Assembly: GCF_002257645.1 (NCBI RefSeq)
Contig: NZ_NQMO01000006.1
Location: 248,001 to 312,000, forward strand
Direction of reading: 5' to 3'
Origin: Paenibacillus sp. XY044
Lineage (GTDB): Bacteria > Bacillota > Bacilli > Paenibacillales > Paenibacillaceae
DNA: 64,000 nucleotides
Under the pieces are notes generated by a model. That model worked only from the letters and a program-made list of their open reading frames with translations. It did not search any database and was not told where the DNA came from. The position numbers were made by a program, and so were the translations under genes. Positions 1-7,075 of this stretch are shown piece after piece. Within the stretch, counting starts at the first letter, position 1. Each line of letters starts with the position of its first letter.

Positions 1-1035
1 ATCCTCTATCCGCGGGACATTCCCGAGGAGCATCAAATCTACTCCGATCATGTGCTGATCGGGTTGAACGACCGCTACGGGGTGGTCACGCGCAGACGGC
101 TGTGCCCGAAGTGCCATAACGAACTTCCGGTAACGGCGGGCAAAGTGCCGAGCAATATCATTTCGATCATCGGCGCATCGCAGGTCGGCAAATCGGTGTA
201 TATGACCTCGCTGATCCATACGCTTCAGCATATGACGGCGGACCATTTCGATGCGGCCTGCATGCCGCTGAATGCGGAGATCAGCCGTAAGTTCCGTACG
301 ATGTACGAGGAGCCGCTGTTTGAACGCGGGGACCTGCTCGCCTCCACGCAGAAGGAGAAGATGCAGGAGCCGTTTATTTTCCAATTCGTGTTCAAGGACG
401 AGACCAAACCGCCGCTTACGCTGGTGTTCTTCGATGTGGCCGGTGAGGGCATGGTCGACGAGGACTACCTCGGTCTGCACGGGCAGCACATCAAAAACTC
501 CGCGGGTATCCTGTTCATGGTCGATCCGCTGCAGATCCGCTCGATCCGCGAGAAGATCCGCCTGAATATAGGTGACCAGCCTGGCGAATGGGTGTCGCAG
601 TACGACGAGCCGCGGGACGTGGTGCTGACCCTGTTCGGCGACTTTATCGCCTACGAGGACAAGGGCAAGACCGACATACCGACGGCCGTGGTGCTGACCA
701 AGAGCGACATGCTCCACTCGTTGAAGGACGAGGACGGCGAGTACGTGAAGTCGAACAGCAACATTTTCAACAACATGGTGCACCGCAAATCTTTGAATCT
801 GACCGAGTTCGAGAATATCGACGGGGAAATCCGCCGCTTCATCGAAAAGGTCGACCGGCCGTTTAAGGGGACGATGGACGTGTACTTTTCCAATACGGCT
901 TATTTCGCGGTGTCTGCGCTGGGCAGCAATCCGGTGGGGCAGAAGCTGCAAAGCGTGGTCAGCCCGATCCGGGTCGATGAGCCCTTTATCTGGCTGCTGT
1001 ACAAGCTGAAATACATCGAGGGGAGAGAAGACTAG
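1..1035 (+). CDS. P-loop GTPase, double-GTPase-2-like (5' end outside window)
   Basis: The reading frame is open from base 1, so the true start lies upstream and this is a C-terminal part of at least 344 residues. Visible in order: a CPKC zinc-type knuckle (bases 103-114), a Walker A loop GASQVGKS (172-195), a G3-like DVAGEG, a G4-like TKSD (697-708) and a late SALG that may be G5. This is the TRAFAC GTPase pattern. The knuckle just ahead of the P-loop, together with the neighbouring gene, matches my recollection of DO-GTPase2 proteins in predicted NTPase conflict systems. It shares the TAGTG overlap with the next gene, so the two are co-translated. The GTPase call is firm; the DO-GTPase2 assignment is from memory. 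Confidence 0.8.
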   Translation: MLYPRDIPEEHQIYSDHVLIGLNDRYGVVTRRRLCPKCHNELPVTAGKVPSNIISIIGASQVGKSVYMTSLIHTLQHMTADHFDAACMPLNAEISRKFRTMYEEPLFERGDLLASTQKEKMQEPFIFQFVFKDETKPPLTLVFFDVAGEGMVDEDYLGLHGQHIKNSAGILFMVDPLQIRSIREKIRLNIGDQPGEWVSQYDEPRDVVLTLFGDFIAYEDKGKTDIPTAVVLTKSDMLHSLKDEDGEYVKSNSNIFNNMVHRKSLNLTEFENIDGEIRRFIEKVDRPFKGTMDVYFSNTAYFAVSALGSNPVGQKLQSVVSPIRVDEPFIWLLYKLKYIEGRED

Positions 1036-4000
1036 TGCCTGATTTCACTCCCGAAAAAGTTCAGCAGCAAATGTATACCCGCGAACGGCGCGGGATTTTC
1101 CGCTCCACCGAAGGTTTTGATACGATCGCCAGATCGCTGGGGCTGGAGCATGGTTTTATTAAAAAGGTGCTGCATCCGTTCTGCCAGTACGACGCCCCGG
1201 CGGAGCTGACCGCGCGGAGCGAGAAGGAAGCGGCCGCTTATCCGGACGCCCTGCATCTGTTTCAGGCCGAGACCGGGGAAACGGTTCTGGGACGGAGCGT
1301 GTACCAGCCGGCGGATTTTACGGGCCTGCGCAGCGCCTTTTTTACCCATAACTACGTACTCCCTCCGGGCTGGATGGAACAGGCGGGCACAGATTACCGC
1401 AAGCTGCTGAACGCCCAGTTTGCCGATCAGTACGACATTGAGCAGGGGACGGATCTTCCCGAACTGGTGGACCTTCCGGAGGCGGAAGGCGCGCAGGAAA
1501 TGGCGCCGGCCGAAGTGATGGCGCTCCTGGAGGAGCTGCACATCGACGAGAAGGTGTACAAGCAGCTGCTGTTCGCGGCCATGTCGTCCATATCGGGCAA
1601 AAAGAAGGTGTACATCGTCCTGGACGTTCCGGTGGAACAGTTATCCGTCAAAGCTCGCCAGCTGCTGAATGTGCTGTACGGCAGCCTGCCTTACGCGCTT
1701 CGCCGCGAGCTTGGATTTCTGACTTATGCCAAAGAGCCGCAGAGCAAAAAGGGCATCCACCTGACCTTTGTGGAAAAAGGGGGCCTGCGCCTCGGCGACC
1801 GCAGCGTCGAGAAGGATTATTTGTTTGAGCTGGCGGCGCGCCGCGTCATCAACGTGGACCTGGACTGGTCGAAGCAGCCTTATCTGGATTTTGCCTGGAC
1901 GAATCTGCGGAATCCGGAGCGGGCGGCGGATTTTTATGCTTTTGCCGACCAAATGATGGAGGGCATGGAGCCGATCCGGCGCATTTCAGTTGCGGGATAC
2001 CATGAGCTTTGCGTGCTGTACCAGATCGATCAGGGGCGGGAAGATCTGTATACGGTGCATCCCGGCCCGGTGCTCCGCTGCATTCTCGAATACCTGTCCA
2101 CGCCCGGGGCGCTTCATGCCAAAGCGCGGCTGAATCAGCTGTTCTTGACGCGTTTTGACCGGGAGCTGGACCGGGTGAAGCTGGCCGAGGTGCCCGGCAC
2201 GGACATCATCGAGAGCATCAAGGATTACTACGCCATCGACGGCAAAAATTTCGGCCTGCGGATCGTGGAGTACTTCATCCGTACGATCAACAATGCGCTG
2301 TCTCAGCAGCGTGAGGATATTGCGCAAGCAGCGTACGGCATGCTGGAGGGCACGCCGGCTTTAAGCCGTGCTTTCTTCGCCCGCGTGCTCAGCAGCCCGG
2401 GTCTGCCCGGCTTACTTTTCGAGCCTTATATCGAGAAGCAGCTGAAACAGGCCGCCACAGCCAGCGATCTGGTTAAACTCGCCGGTGCGTGGGTGCAGAA
2501 TCATCCGATCGTGCTGGAAAACACCGTGTTCACCAAGCTTGCGGACACGCAGCTGATGGACAAGCTCGGCCGGGAGTCCGATCCGGTCCGCGCCGTAAAC
2601 GCGGTGATGGACCAGCTGGATGATCTCGAGCGGGATCCGGGCCGCGGACTGGGCCAAATCGAAGGCGGATCGCGGTTTGTCGACCGGCTGGTGTATGCGG
2701 CCAATCTTTTTTTGCTGAAAGATCTGGATTTGGAACGTCTTTCGAGGGAGCAGCTGCTCGATATTGGATTTCTGCGGGAGCCGAAGGAATTGAGATCGTG
2801 GGTATCCCGCTTCGATGCGCGGGTCCGTTCCAAAGCGAATGTGATGCTGTCGCTCTATCAATGGTTCGGTACCGACCATCCGAAAAGGGAGGACGTGCTG
2901 GACGGATTGTCCTTTGCCGAGAGGGACCAAGTGCAGCATATCGGCCGCAACTGGCTGAAGCGGGAAGTGAAGCCGGAGGTGTTCGATTGGATTACCCTGG
3001 CCTTCTGCCAGGACGTGGAGACCGGAGCGGTGGACTACGGATCCCTGCTCGATTTCGTGTATAAATACGGAGACAGCCCGGAGACGGTGTACGAGTATAT
3101 CCAGTGGTCGGCTAATCAGCCGCTGTTTGTGCGTCCGCGCGGCTTGGTACCGGCGTACGCCGCGGCGATCGTGTCGTTTATTAAAAGAAATGACCCGGGC
3201 GCGTTCCGGAACAAAGACAAGGTTAAACGATACTTTGACTCCGCTCCGCCGGCGCTTCAGCCCGCCTATGCCCGAGCACGGGGGGAGCTGGCGCCTTCGT
3301 GGATGAAGTTTTTCAGAAACAACCGCAAGCCGATCATGCTCAGCTCGGTACTGCTGATCGTTGTGATCGCGGCAGGCGTTACGATGCTGACGCTGCAGGC
3401 GAACGGCGCCTTCGACCGGAAGGCGGACCCTGTAGACGTGAAGAAACCGCCGGTCGCATCCCAGCCTCCGGCGACGGAGACGGCAACGGAAATTCCCCTG
3501 CTGACGGCGGAGCAGGTCAAGGATGGGGATCAAGGGGAGACGACGGAGCTCACCTTCCACTTCAAGCAGCCGGAGGCCTGCCGGAACTTCAAGGCAGGCG
3601 AGGTGACCGTCTTGGATAAGGATGGTAACATCCTGTTCGAGGCGATTGATCCGCAGACGGTTAGCCAGTGCGCGGCGGATCCGGACGCGGGAACGGATTC
3701 CGTGTCCGGAGATGCGTCTGCAGACAAGTCAACCGACGGACAGACCACCGATTCGGCGGGAACGTCGGGCACCGATGCGACGGACAGCGGTCAGAACGGC
3801 GAGTCCTCAGGGGTCTCCGGTACGGATGCGGCGAAGGACGGACAGGCGGATACCGGCGGGTCCTCCACCGGGACGACGAAAGCCGCGGATGGAACAGCGG
3901 GAACGGATTCGAACGGCGAGGGGACGGGTACCAACCAGGCGGCTGATAGTACGACCGGCAGTGCCGGCGGAAAAGACGATGCGGCCGCAGGCAGCGGAGA

Positions 4001-4271
4001 CAGCAGCAACTCTACCTCCGGAGAAGAGACGGACGGTGCGGGAACTACGGGCACGGTGGGTTCCGGTACGGTGCTCACGGACGAATACATCAGCACCGTA
4101 ACCTTGAAGCTGGGCAAAAAGCTGGACATTGCCAAGATTGAAAAAGTCAATGCGTCCGGCGGATCGTTCGTCTTGACCGCTGATCACGGGCAAGGAAATA
4201 CGGATCAGGGATCCGTAGACACGTCTGATGAGAAGGCATCAGACGATCAGCTGTCGACCGAAGGAAAATAG
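1035..4271 (+). CDS. GAP1-like GTPase-associated membrane protein
   Basis: A 1078-residue protein starting at GTG, whose G is the last base of the preceding TAG; a GGGGAGAG ribosome site lies at about 1019-1026. The N-terminal ~150 residues (QQMYTRERRG..., GFDTIARSLGL, a YPDALHLF strand) resemble the GAP1-N2 domain of GTPase-associated proteins. A long helical middle region follows to about residue 750. One transmembrane helix lies at about 766-788, preceded by a basic FRNNRKP stretch, which predicts a cytoplasmic N-terminus. The outside tail has a small beta-like segment, a Ser/Thr/Gly/Asp-rich linker (about 888-1010) and a second beta-like segment. It probably works with the upstream GTPase at the membrane. 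The domain name is recalled, not searched. Confidence 0.75.
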   Translation: MPDFTPEKVQQQMYTRERRGIFRSTEGFDTIARSLGLEHGFIKKVLHPFCQYDAPAELTARSEKEAAAYPDALHLFQAETGETVLGRSVYQPADFTGLRSAFFTHNYVLPPGWMEQAGTDYRKLLNAQFADQYDIEQGTDLPELVDLPEAEGAQEMAPAEVMALLEELHIDEKVYKQLLFAAMSSISGKKKVYIVLDVPVEQLSVKARQLLNVLYGSLPYALRRELGFLTYAKEPQSKKGIHLTFVEKGGLRLGDRSVEKDYLFELAARRVINVDLDWSKQPYLDFAWTNLRNPERAADFYAFADQMMEGMEPIRRISVAGYHELCVLYQIDQGREDLYTVHPGPVLRCILEYLSTPGALHAKARLNQLFLTRFDRELDRVKLAEVPGTDIIESIKDYYAIDGKNFGLRIVEYFIRTINNALSQQREDIAQAAYGMLEGTPALSRAFFARVLSSPGLPGLLFEPYIEKQLKQAATASDLVKLAGAWVQNHPIVLENTVFTKLADTQLMDKLGRESDPVRAVNAVMDQLDDLERDPGRGLGQIEGGSRFVDRLVYAANLFLLKDLDLERLSREQLLDIGFLREPKELRSWVSRFDARVRSKANVMLSLYQWFGTDHPKREDVLDGLSFAERDQVQHIGRNWLKREVKPEVFDWITLAFCQDVETGAVDYGSLLDFVYKYGDSPETVYEYIQWSANQPLFVRPRGLVPAYAAAIVSFIKRNDPGAFRNKDKVKRYFDSAPPALQPAYARARGELAPSWMKFFRNNRKPIMLSSVLLIVVIAAGVTMLTLQANGAFDRKADPVDVKKPPVASQPPATETATEIPLLTAEQVKDGDQGETTELTFHFKQPEACRNFKAGEVTVLDKDGNILFEAIDPQTVSQCAADPDAGTDSVSGDASADKSTDGQTTDSAGTSGTDATDSGQNGESSGVSGTDAAKDGQADTGGSSTGTTKAADGTAGTDSNGEGTGTNQAADSTTGSAGGKDDAAAGSGDSSNSTSGEETDGAGTTGTVGSGTVLTDEYISTVTLKLGKKLDIAKIEKVNASGGSFVLTADHGQGNTDQGSVDTSDEKASDDQLSTEGK

Positions 4272-4324
4272 GGCCGGGCGTCAGTGGCAGAACAGGTCTC
4301 ATTCCCAACTCGAGTTAAAGAAAT

Positions 4325-4365
4325 CCCCTCAGTCGCATGTATGATGCGACTAAGGGGTTTTTTTT
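4325..4365 (+). terminator. Rho-independent terminator after the GTPase/GAP1 pair
   Basis: A 14-bp stem with one mismatch (CCCCTCAGTCGCAT against ATGCGACTAAGGGG) and a 5-base loop is followed by eight T. It separates this operon from the convergent VOC gene, whose stop codon lies inside the T-tract. Confidence 0.9.
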
Positions 4366-4771
4366 AAGCTTTCATTTGCGGGGAATCCGGGTTAAGCTGC
4401 ATAAATTCGATGCGATTGCCGTCCGGATCCTTCGCCCAGCACTGCCAGTTGGAGTCTTTGCCCTGCTTGGGCTCCACGTCCAAGGGGACCCCGCTCCGTT
4501 TCAAATGGGCGGCAATTTCTTCGATGCTGTCCACTTCCAGGCATAAATGAGAGAATCCGATGGGGCGCTTCACCGCAGCAGGTTTACTTTCAGCACCATG
4601 GAACAGTTCAATAAACTGGCCGTCGCGGACTTTAATATACTCGATCCAAGGGTTGCCATGATCATCCTCAATCGAAAAAGCCTTTTTGAATCCGAGAATG
4701 CCGCAGTAGAAATCAATCGATTTGTTCATATCGGCCACATCAAAGGCCAAATGCCCGATCCCTTTAATCAT
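4364..4771 (-). CDS. VOC (glyoxalase/dioxygenase) superfamily protein
   Basis: A 135-residue protein with the paired beta-alpha-beta-beta-beta modules of the vicinal oxygen chelate fold. It opens with GIGHLAFDVADM, which carries the usual first metal histidine. FIELFH, GFSHLCLEVD and DPDGNRIEFMQ supply further typical metal-site positions. Length and motifs fit stand-alone glyoxalase/bleomycin-resistance-like proteins; the substrate cannot be told. The start is supported by GGGAGGT a few bases upstream on the minus strand. It is monocistronic, convergent with the GAP1 gene and divergent from the riboswitch-led gene. Confidence 0.85.
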   Translation of the reverse strand: MIKGIGHLAFDVADMNKSIDFYCGILGFKKAFSIEDDHGNPWIEYIKVRDGQFIELFHGAESKPAAVKRPIGFSHLCLEVDSIEEIAAHLKRSGVPLDVEPKQGKDSNWQCWAKDPDGNRIEFMQLNPDSPQMKA

Positions 4772-4984
4772 CCGGTATACCTCCCGTACATTGAAATAGA
4801 ATCAAAAATCGGTATGGCTCGCTGCCTATAGGTAACGCTTACATCGTATCCGATCGAGGGAATATTGGCAATTCGGTTTTTTGTTGGTTTGTTATAATGT
4901 TCGGTTTTTTTAATATATAATCTATTATTCGGTTTGTTTATTCAGATGTTTGCTGGCATATACGAACGATACGTAAGTAATATG

Positions 4985-5013
4985 TTGACACATTCGTATT
5001 TATCCATTACACT
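4985..5013 (+). promoter_or_regulatory. Predicted sigma-A promoter of the riboswitch leader
   Basis: A perfect TTGACA (4985-4990), a 17-base spacer and TACACT (5008-5013, four of six consensus bases). Transcription would begin near 5020, about 25 bases before the aptamer. The surrounding sequence is AT-rich. Confidence 0.55.
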
Positions 5014-5044
5014 AACTCCTGTAAATGATAAATATGGATACATT

Positions 5045-5110
5045 GTTCGTATAACCTCAATGATATGGTTTGAGGGTTTCTACAAGGGGCCGTAAATCCC
5101 TGGCTACGAA
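5045..5110 (+). promoter_or_regulatory. Purine riboswitch aptamer (guanine-type C at position 74)
   Basis: It has the three-way junction of purine aptamers. P1 is TTCGTA (5046-5051) with TACGAA (5105-5110). P2 is CCTCAA (5055-5060) with TTGAGG (5070-5075), closing the loop GATATGG. J2/3 is GTTTCTAC (5076-5083). P3 is a short stem (5085-5089 with 5097-5101) closing CCGTAAA. J3/1 is GGCTA, with C5104 at the ligand-contacting position 74, which in this class specifies guanine rather than adenine. Two bases are atypical: the position equivalent to 73 is G instead of the usual A, and the 54/72 pair is A/G instead of C-G. It precedes an FAD-dependent dehydrogenase. Confidence 0.85.
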
Positions 5111-5150
5111 TAGGCTGCTTTGCATACCTATTCTATGCCGGGGGTTTTTT
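5098..5150 (+). terminator. Riboswitch-controlled terminator overlapping the aptamer
   Basis: CCCTGGC (5098-5104) pairs with GCCGGGG (5137-5143), and GAATAGG (5108-5114) pairs with CCTATTC (5127-5133), across a 3x3 internal loop and a 12-base hairpin loop; TTTTTT follows at 5145-5150. The left arm uses the 3' strand of P3, J3/1 including C5104, and much of the 3' strand of P1. A ligand-stabilised aptamer should therefore prevent this terminator, which is the geometry of a gene-ON switch. Confidence 0.75.
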
Positions 5151-5278
5151 GTTGTTTGCGGATATCCCGGCCTGGCAGGCAGCGGGCACCCCGCTTTGTC
5201 GCTTGTTGTGAAGACGCGCTCGGTCCGGGCTTTCCTGGTGATGGCCTACCGGATCTAACCCATTTCAGGAGGAACATG

Positions 5279-6715
5279 ATGAGTAAATATGATGTCATTG
5301 TCGTTGGAGCCGGTCCGGCCGGCATTTTTGCCTGTTATGAATTCACTTTGAAGGCGCCTCACCTGAAGGTGCTTCTGGTGGATAAAGGGCATGATATTTA
5401 CCGCCGCAGCTGTCCGATTCTGGAGGACAAAATCAAGTTGTGTCCGCCTGCCGGCGGCCGTAAGGAATTTGCAGGCTGCGTTCCCGCCTGCTCGATCACA
5501 GCGGGCTTCGGTGGAGCCGGAGCTTACAGCGACGGAAAATTTAACATTACGACCGAATTTGGCGGCTGGATGACGGACTATCTGCCTCCATCCAAAGTGC
5601 TCGAGTTGATTGGGTACGTGGACGAGCTGAACTTGCAGCATGGCGCCACGACGAATATTACCGATCCGACGACGGACGTCATCCGGGGCATCGAGCAGCG
5701 TGGTTACGCCGCGGGATTGAAGCTGCTGCGGGCACAGGTGCGGCATCTCGGCACCGAGCAGAACCTGGAAATTTTAAAATCGATCTACGAGTTTCTGAAC
5801 ACGCGCATCGACATGATGTTCAAAGCCGAGGTGGAAGACATACTCACCGTCAAAGAAGACGGCGGCCATACGGTGGAGGGCATCGTCTTGAAGAACGGGG
5901 ACAGCTATGAGGCTAGCCGAGTCATCATCGCCCCAGGCCGGGACGGGTCAGCTTGGCTGACGAGCATCCTGAAGAAGCGGCGGCTCAAAATGTACAACAA
6001 TCAGGTCGACGTCGGCGTTCGCGTTGAAACCTCTGACGTGGTGATGTCGGAAATCAACCAGCATCTGTACGAGGGGAAATTTGTGTTTAACACGTCTGTC
6101 GGAACCCGGGTTCGCACGTTCTGCAGTAACCCTTCCGGCCATGTCGTGGTCGAAAACCACAGCGGCGCTATGGCGGCCAACGGCCATTCTTTCAAGGATC
6201 CGGCGCTGGGCTCATCCAACACGAACTTTGCGCTGTTAGTCTCGCATAAATTTACGGAACCGTTCGATAAGCCGAACGAGTATGCCCGCGAAATTTGCAA
6301 ACGGGCCAACGACCTGTCGAGCGGCGGGATTATCGTCCAGAAATACGGGGATATTTTGCGCGGACGGCGCTCGACCGAAGGGCGGATTCGGGAAGGATTT
6401 TTGGAGCCGACCCTGAAGGAGGCCGTGCCGGGGGACCTTGGTCTTGTTCTGCCTTACAATACGATGAAAAGCCTGATCGAAATGGTCGAGGCGCTGAACC
6501 ATGTCACGCCGGGCATCGCTTCGGAGCATACGCTTTTCTATGGCGTCGAAGCCAAGTTTTACTCCGCTCGTCCAAAGCTGTCGGAGACGTTGGAGACGGA
6601 AATCCGCGGCCTGTACTGCGGTGGCGACGGGGCGGGGATTACGCGCGGTTTGGCCCAAGCCGGGGCGGCCGGCGTGTGGATCGCCCGCGGGATTGTGGAG
6701 TCGCTGGCCCGGTAA
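5279..6715 (+). CDS. FAD-dependent dehydrogenase (COG2509-like)
   Basis: A 478-residue flavoprotein. The N-terminus DVIVVGAGPAG is a Rossmann FAD dinucleotide fold. A cysteine-containing region (CPILEDKIKLCPPAGG, then GCVPACSITAGFGG) and a C-terminal CGGDGAGITRGLAQAGAAG FAD-contact segment are typical of this family of uncharacterised dehydrogenases. ATG at 5279 is chosen because AGGAGG (5267-5272) sits six bases upstream; ATG 5276 is possible but too close. The frame runs open further upstream, but that part overlaps the leader. Expression is probably controlled by the riboswitch ahead of it, hinting at a role in purine or nucleotide metabolism. The reaction is unknown. Confidence 0.85.
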   Translation: MSKYDVIVVGAGPAGIFACYEFTLKAPHLKVLLVDKGHDIYRRSCPILEDKIKLCPPAGGRKEFAGCVPACSITAGFGGAGAYSDGKFNITTEFGGWMTDYLPPSKVLELIGYVDELNLQHGATTNITDPTTDVIRGIEQRGYAAGLKLLRAQVRHLGTEQNLEILKSIYEFLNTRIDMMFKAEVEDILTVKEDGGHTVEGIVLKNGDSYEASRVIIAPGRDGSAWLTSILKKRRLKMYNNQVDVGVRVETSDVVMSEINQHLYEGKFVFNTSVGTRVRTFCSNPSGHVVVENHSGAMAANGHSFKDPALGSSNTNFALLVSHKFTEPFDKPNEYAREICKRANDLSSGGIIVQKYGDILRGRRSTEGRIREGFLEPTLKEAVPGDLGLVLPYNTMKSLIEMVEALNHVTPGIASEHTLFYGVEAKFYSARPKLSETLETEIRGLYCGGDGAGITRGLAQAGAAGVWIARGIVESLAR

Positions 6716-6746
6716 ACATCCGAGGCGGCACCGGTGCTCAATTCGA

Positions 6747-6857
6747 ATGCTGCATAACGGTGTGGAAATTGCTTCAGGTGAAACGAATAACGATGGTATT
6801 GCGGACGTTCTTCTTCCATCAGAATCGTCAGCGATAGATCTGGGGGCCTTTGAATGA
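6747..6857 (+). pseudogene. Possible orphan C-terminal coding fragment
   Basis: A 36-codon stretch reads like folded protein (NGVEIASG, NNDGIADVLLP, IDLGAFE) just after the dehydrogenase, in a different frame and with no ribosome site. It may be the tail of a decayed gene or a chance reading. The rest of 6716-7075 holds only the terminator at 6966 and an imperfect hairpin around 6862-6908. Confidence 0.2.
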
Positions 6858-6965
6858 ACCGGACGACATTGAAAGCTTGATCCCGTTAGGGAAACCTTTC
6901 AGTGTCCGCTATGCAGTCCCTTCGACTTACTGAAATTTTCAAATATAGTCCATAAACCACCACAC

Positions 6966-7002
6966 CCCGGACAGGATCGCCTCCTGCCCGGGTTGTTTTT
7001 TT
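6966..7002 (+). terminator. Rho-independent terminator
   Basis: CCCGGACAGGA and TCCTGCCCGGG form an 11-bp stem with one mismatch around a 5-base loop, followed by TTGTTTTTTT. It ends the dehydrogenase transcript and insulates the two-component operon. Confidence 0.85.
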
Positions 7003-7075
7003 ATATATCTACCTGTTCTCCCATCTGATACGATGTTGTTGAATTTAATGGTATGAATTTCTGGGGGTGAACCGC

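Noticed and set aside
2412..3560. 382-residue minus-strand gene
   Set aside because: It is antisense to the GAP1-like gene, Arg/His-rich and without a recognisable fold: a GC-rich shadow frame.
4831..4843. Catabolite-responsive element near the VOC gene
   Set aside because: At least two mismatches at conserved positions and no link to carbon use.
5120..5278. N-terminal extension of the FAD dehydrogenase
   Set aside because: It overlaps the riboswitch terminator loop, has no ribosome site, and the conserved fold begins at MSKYDVIVVG.
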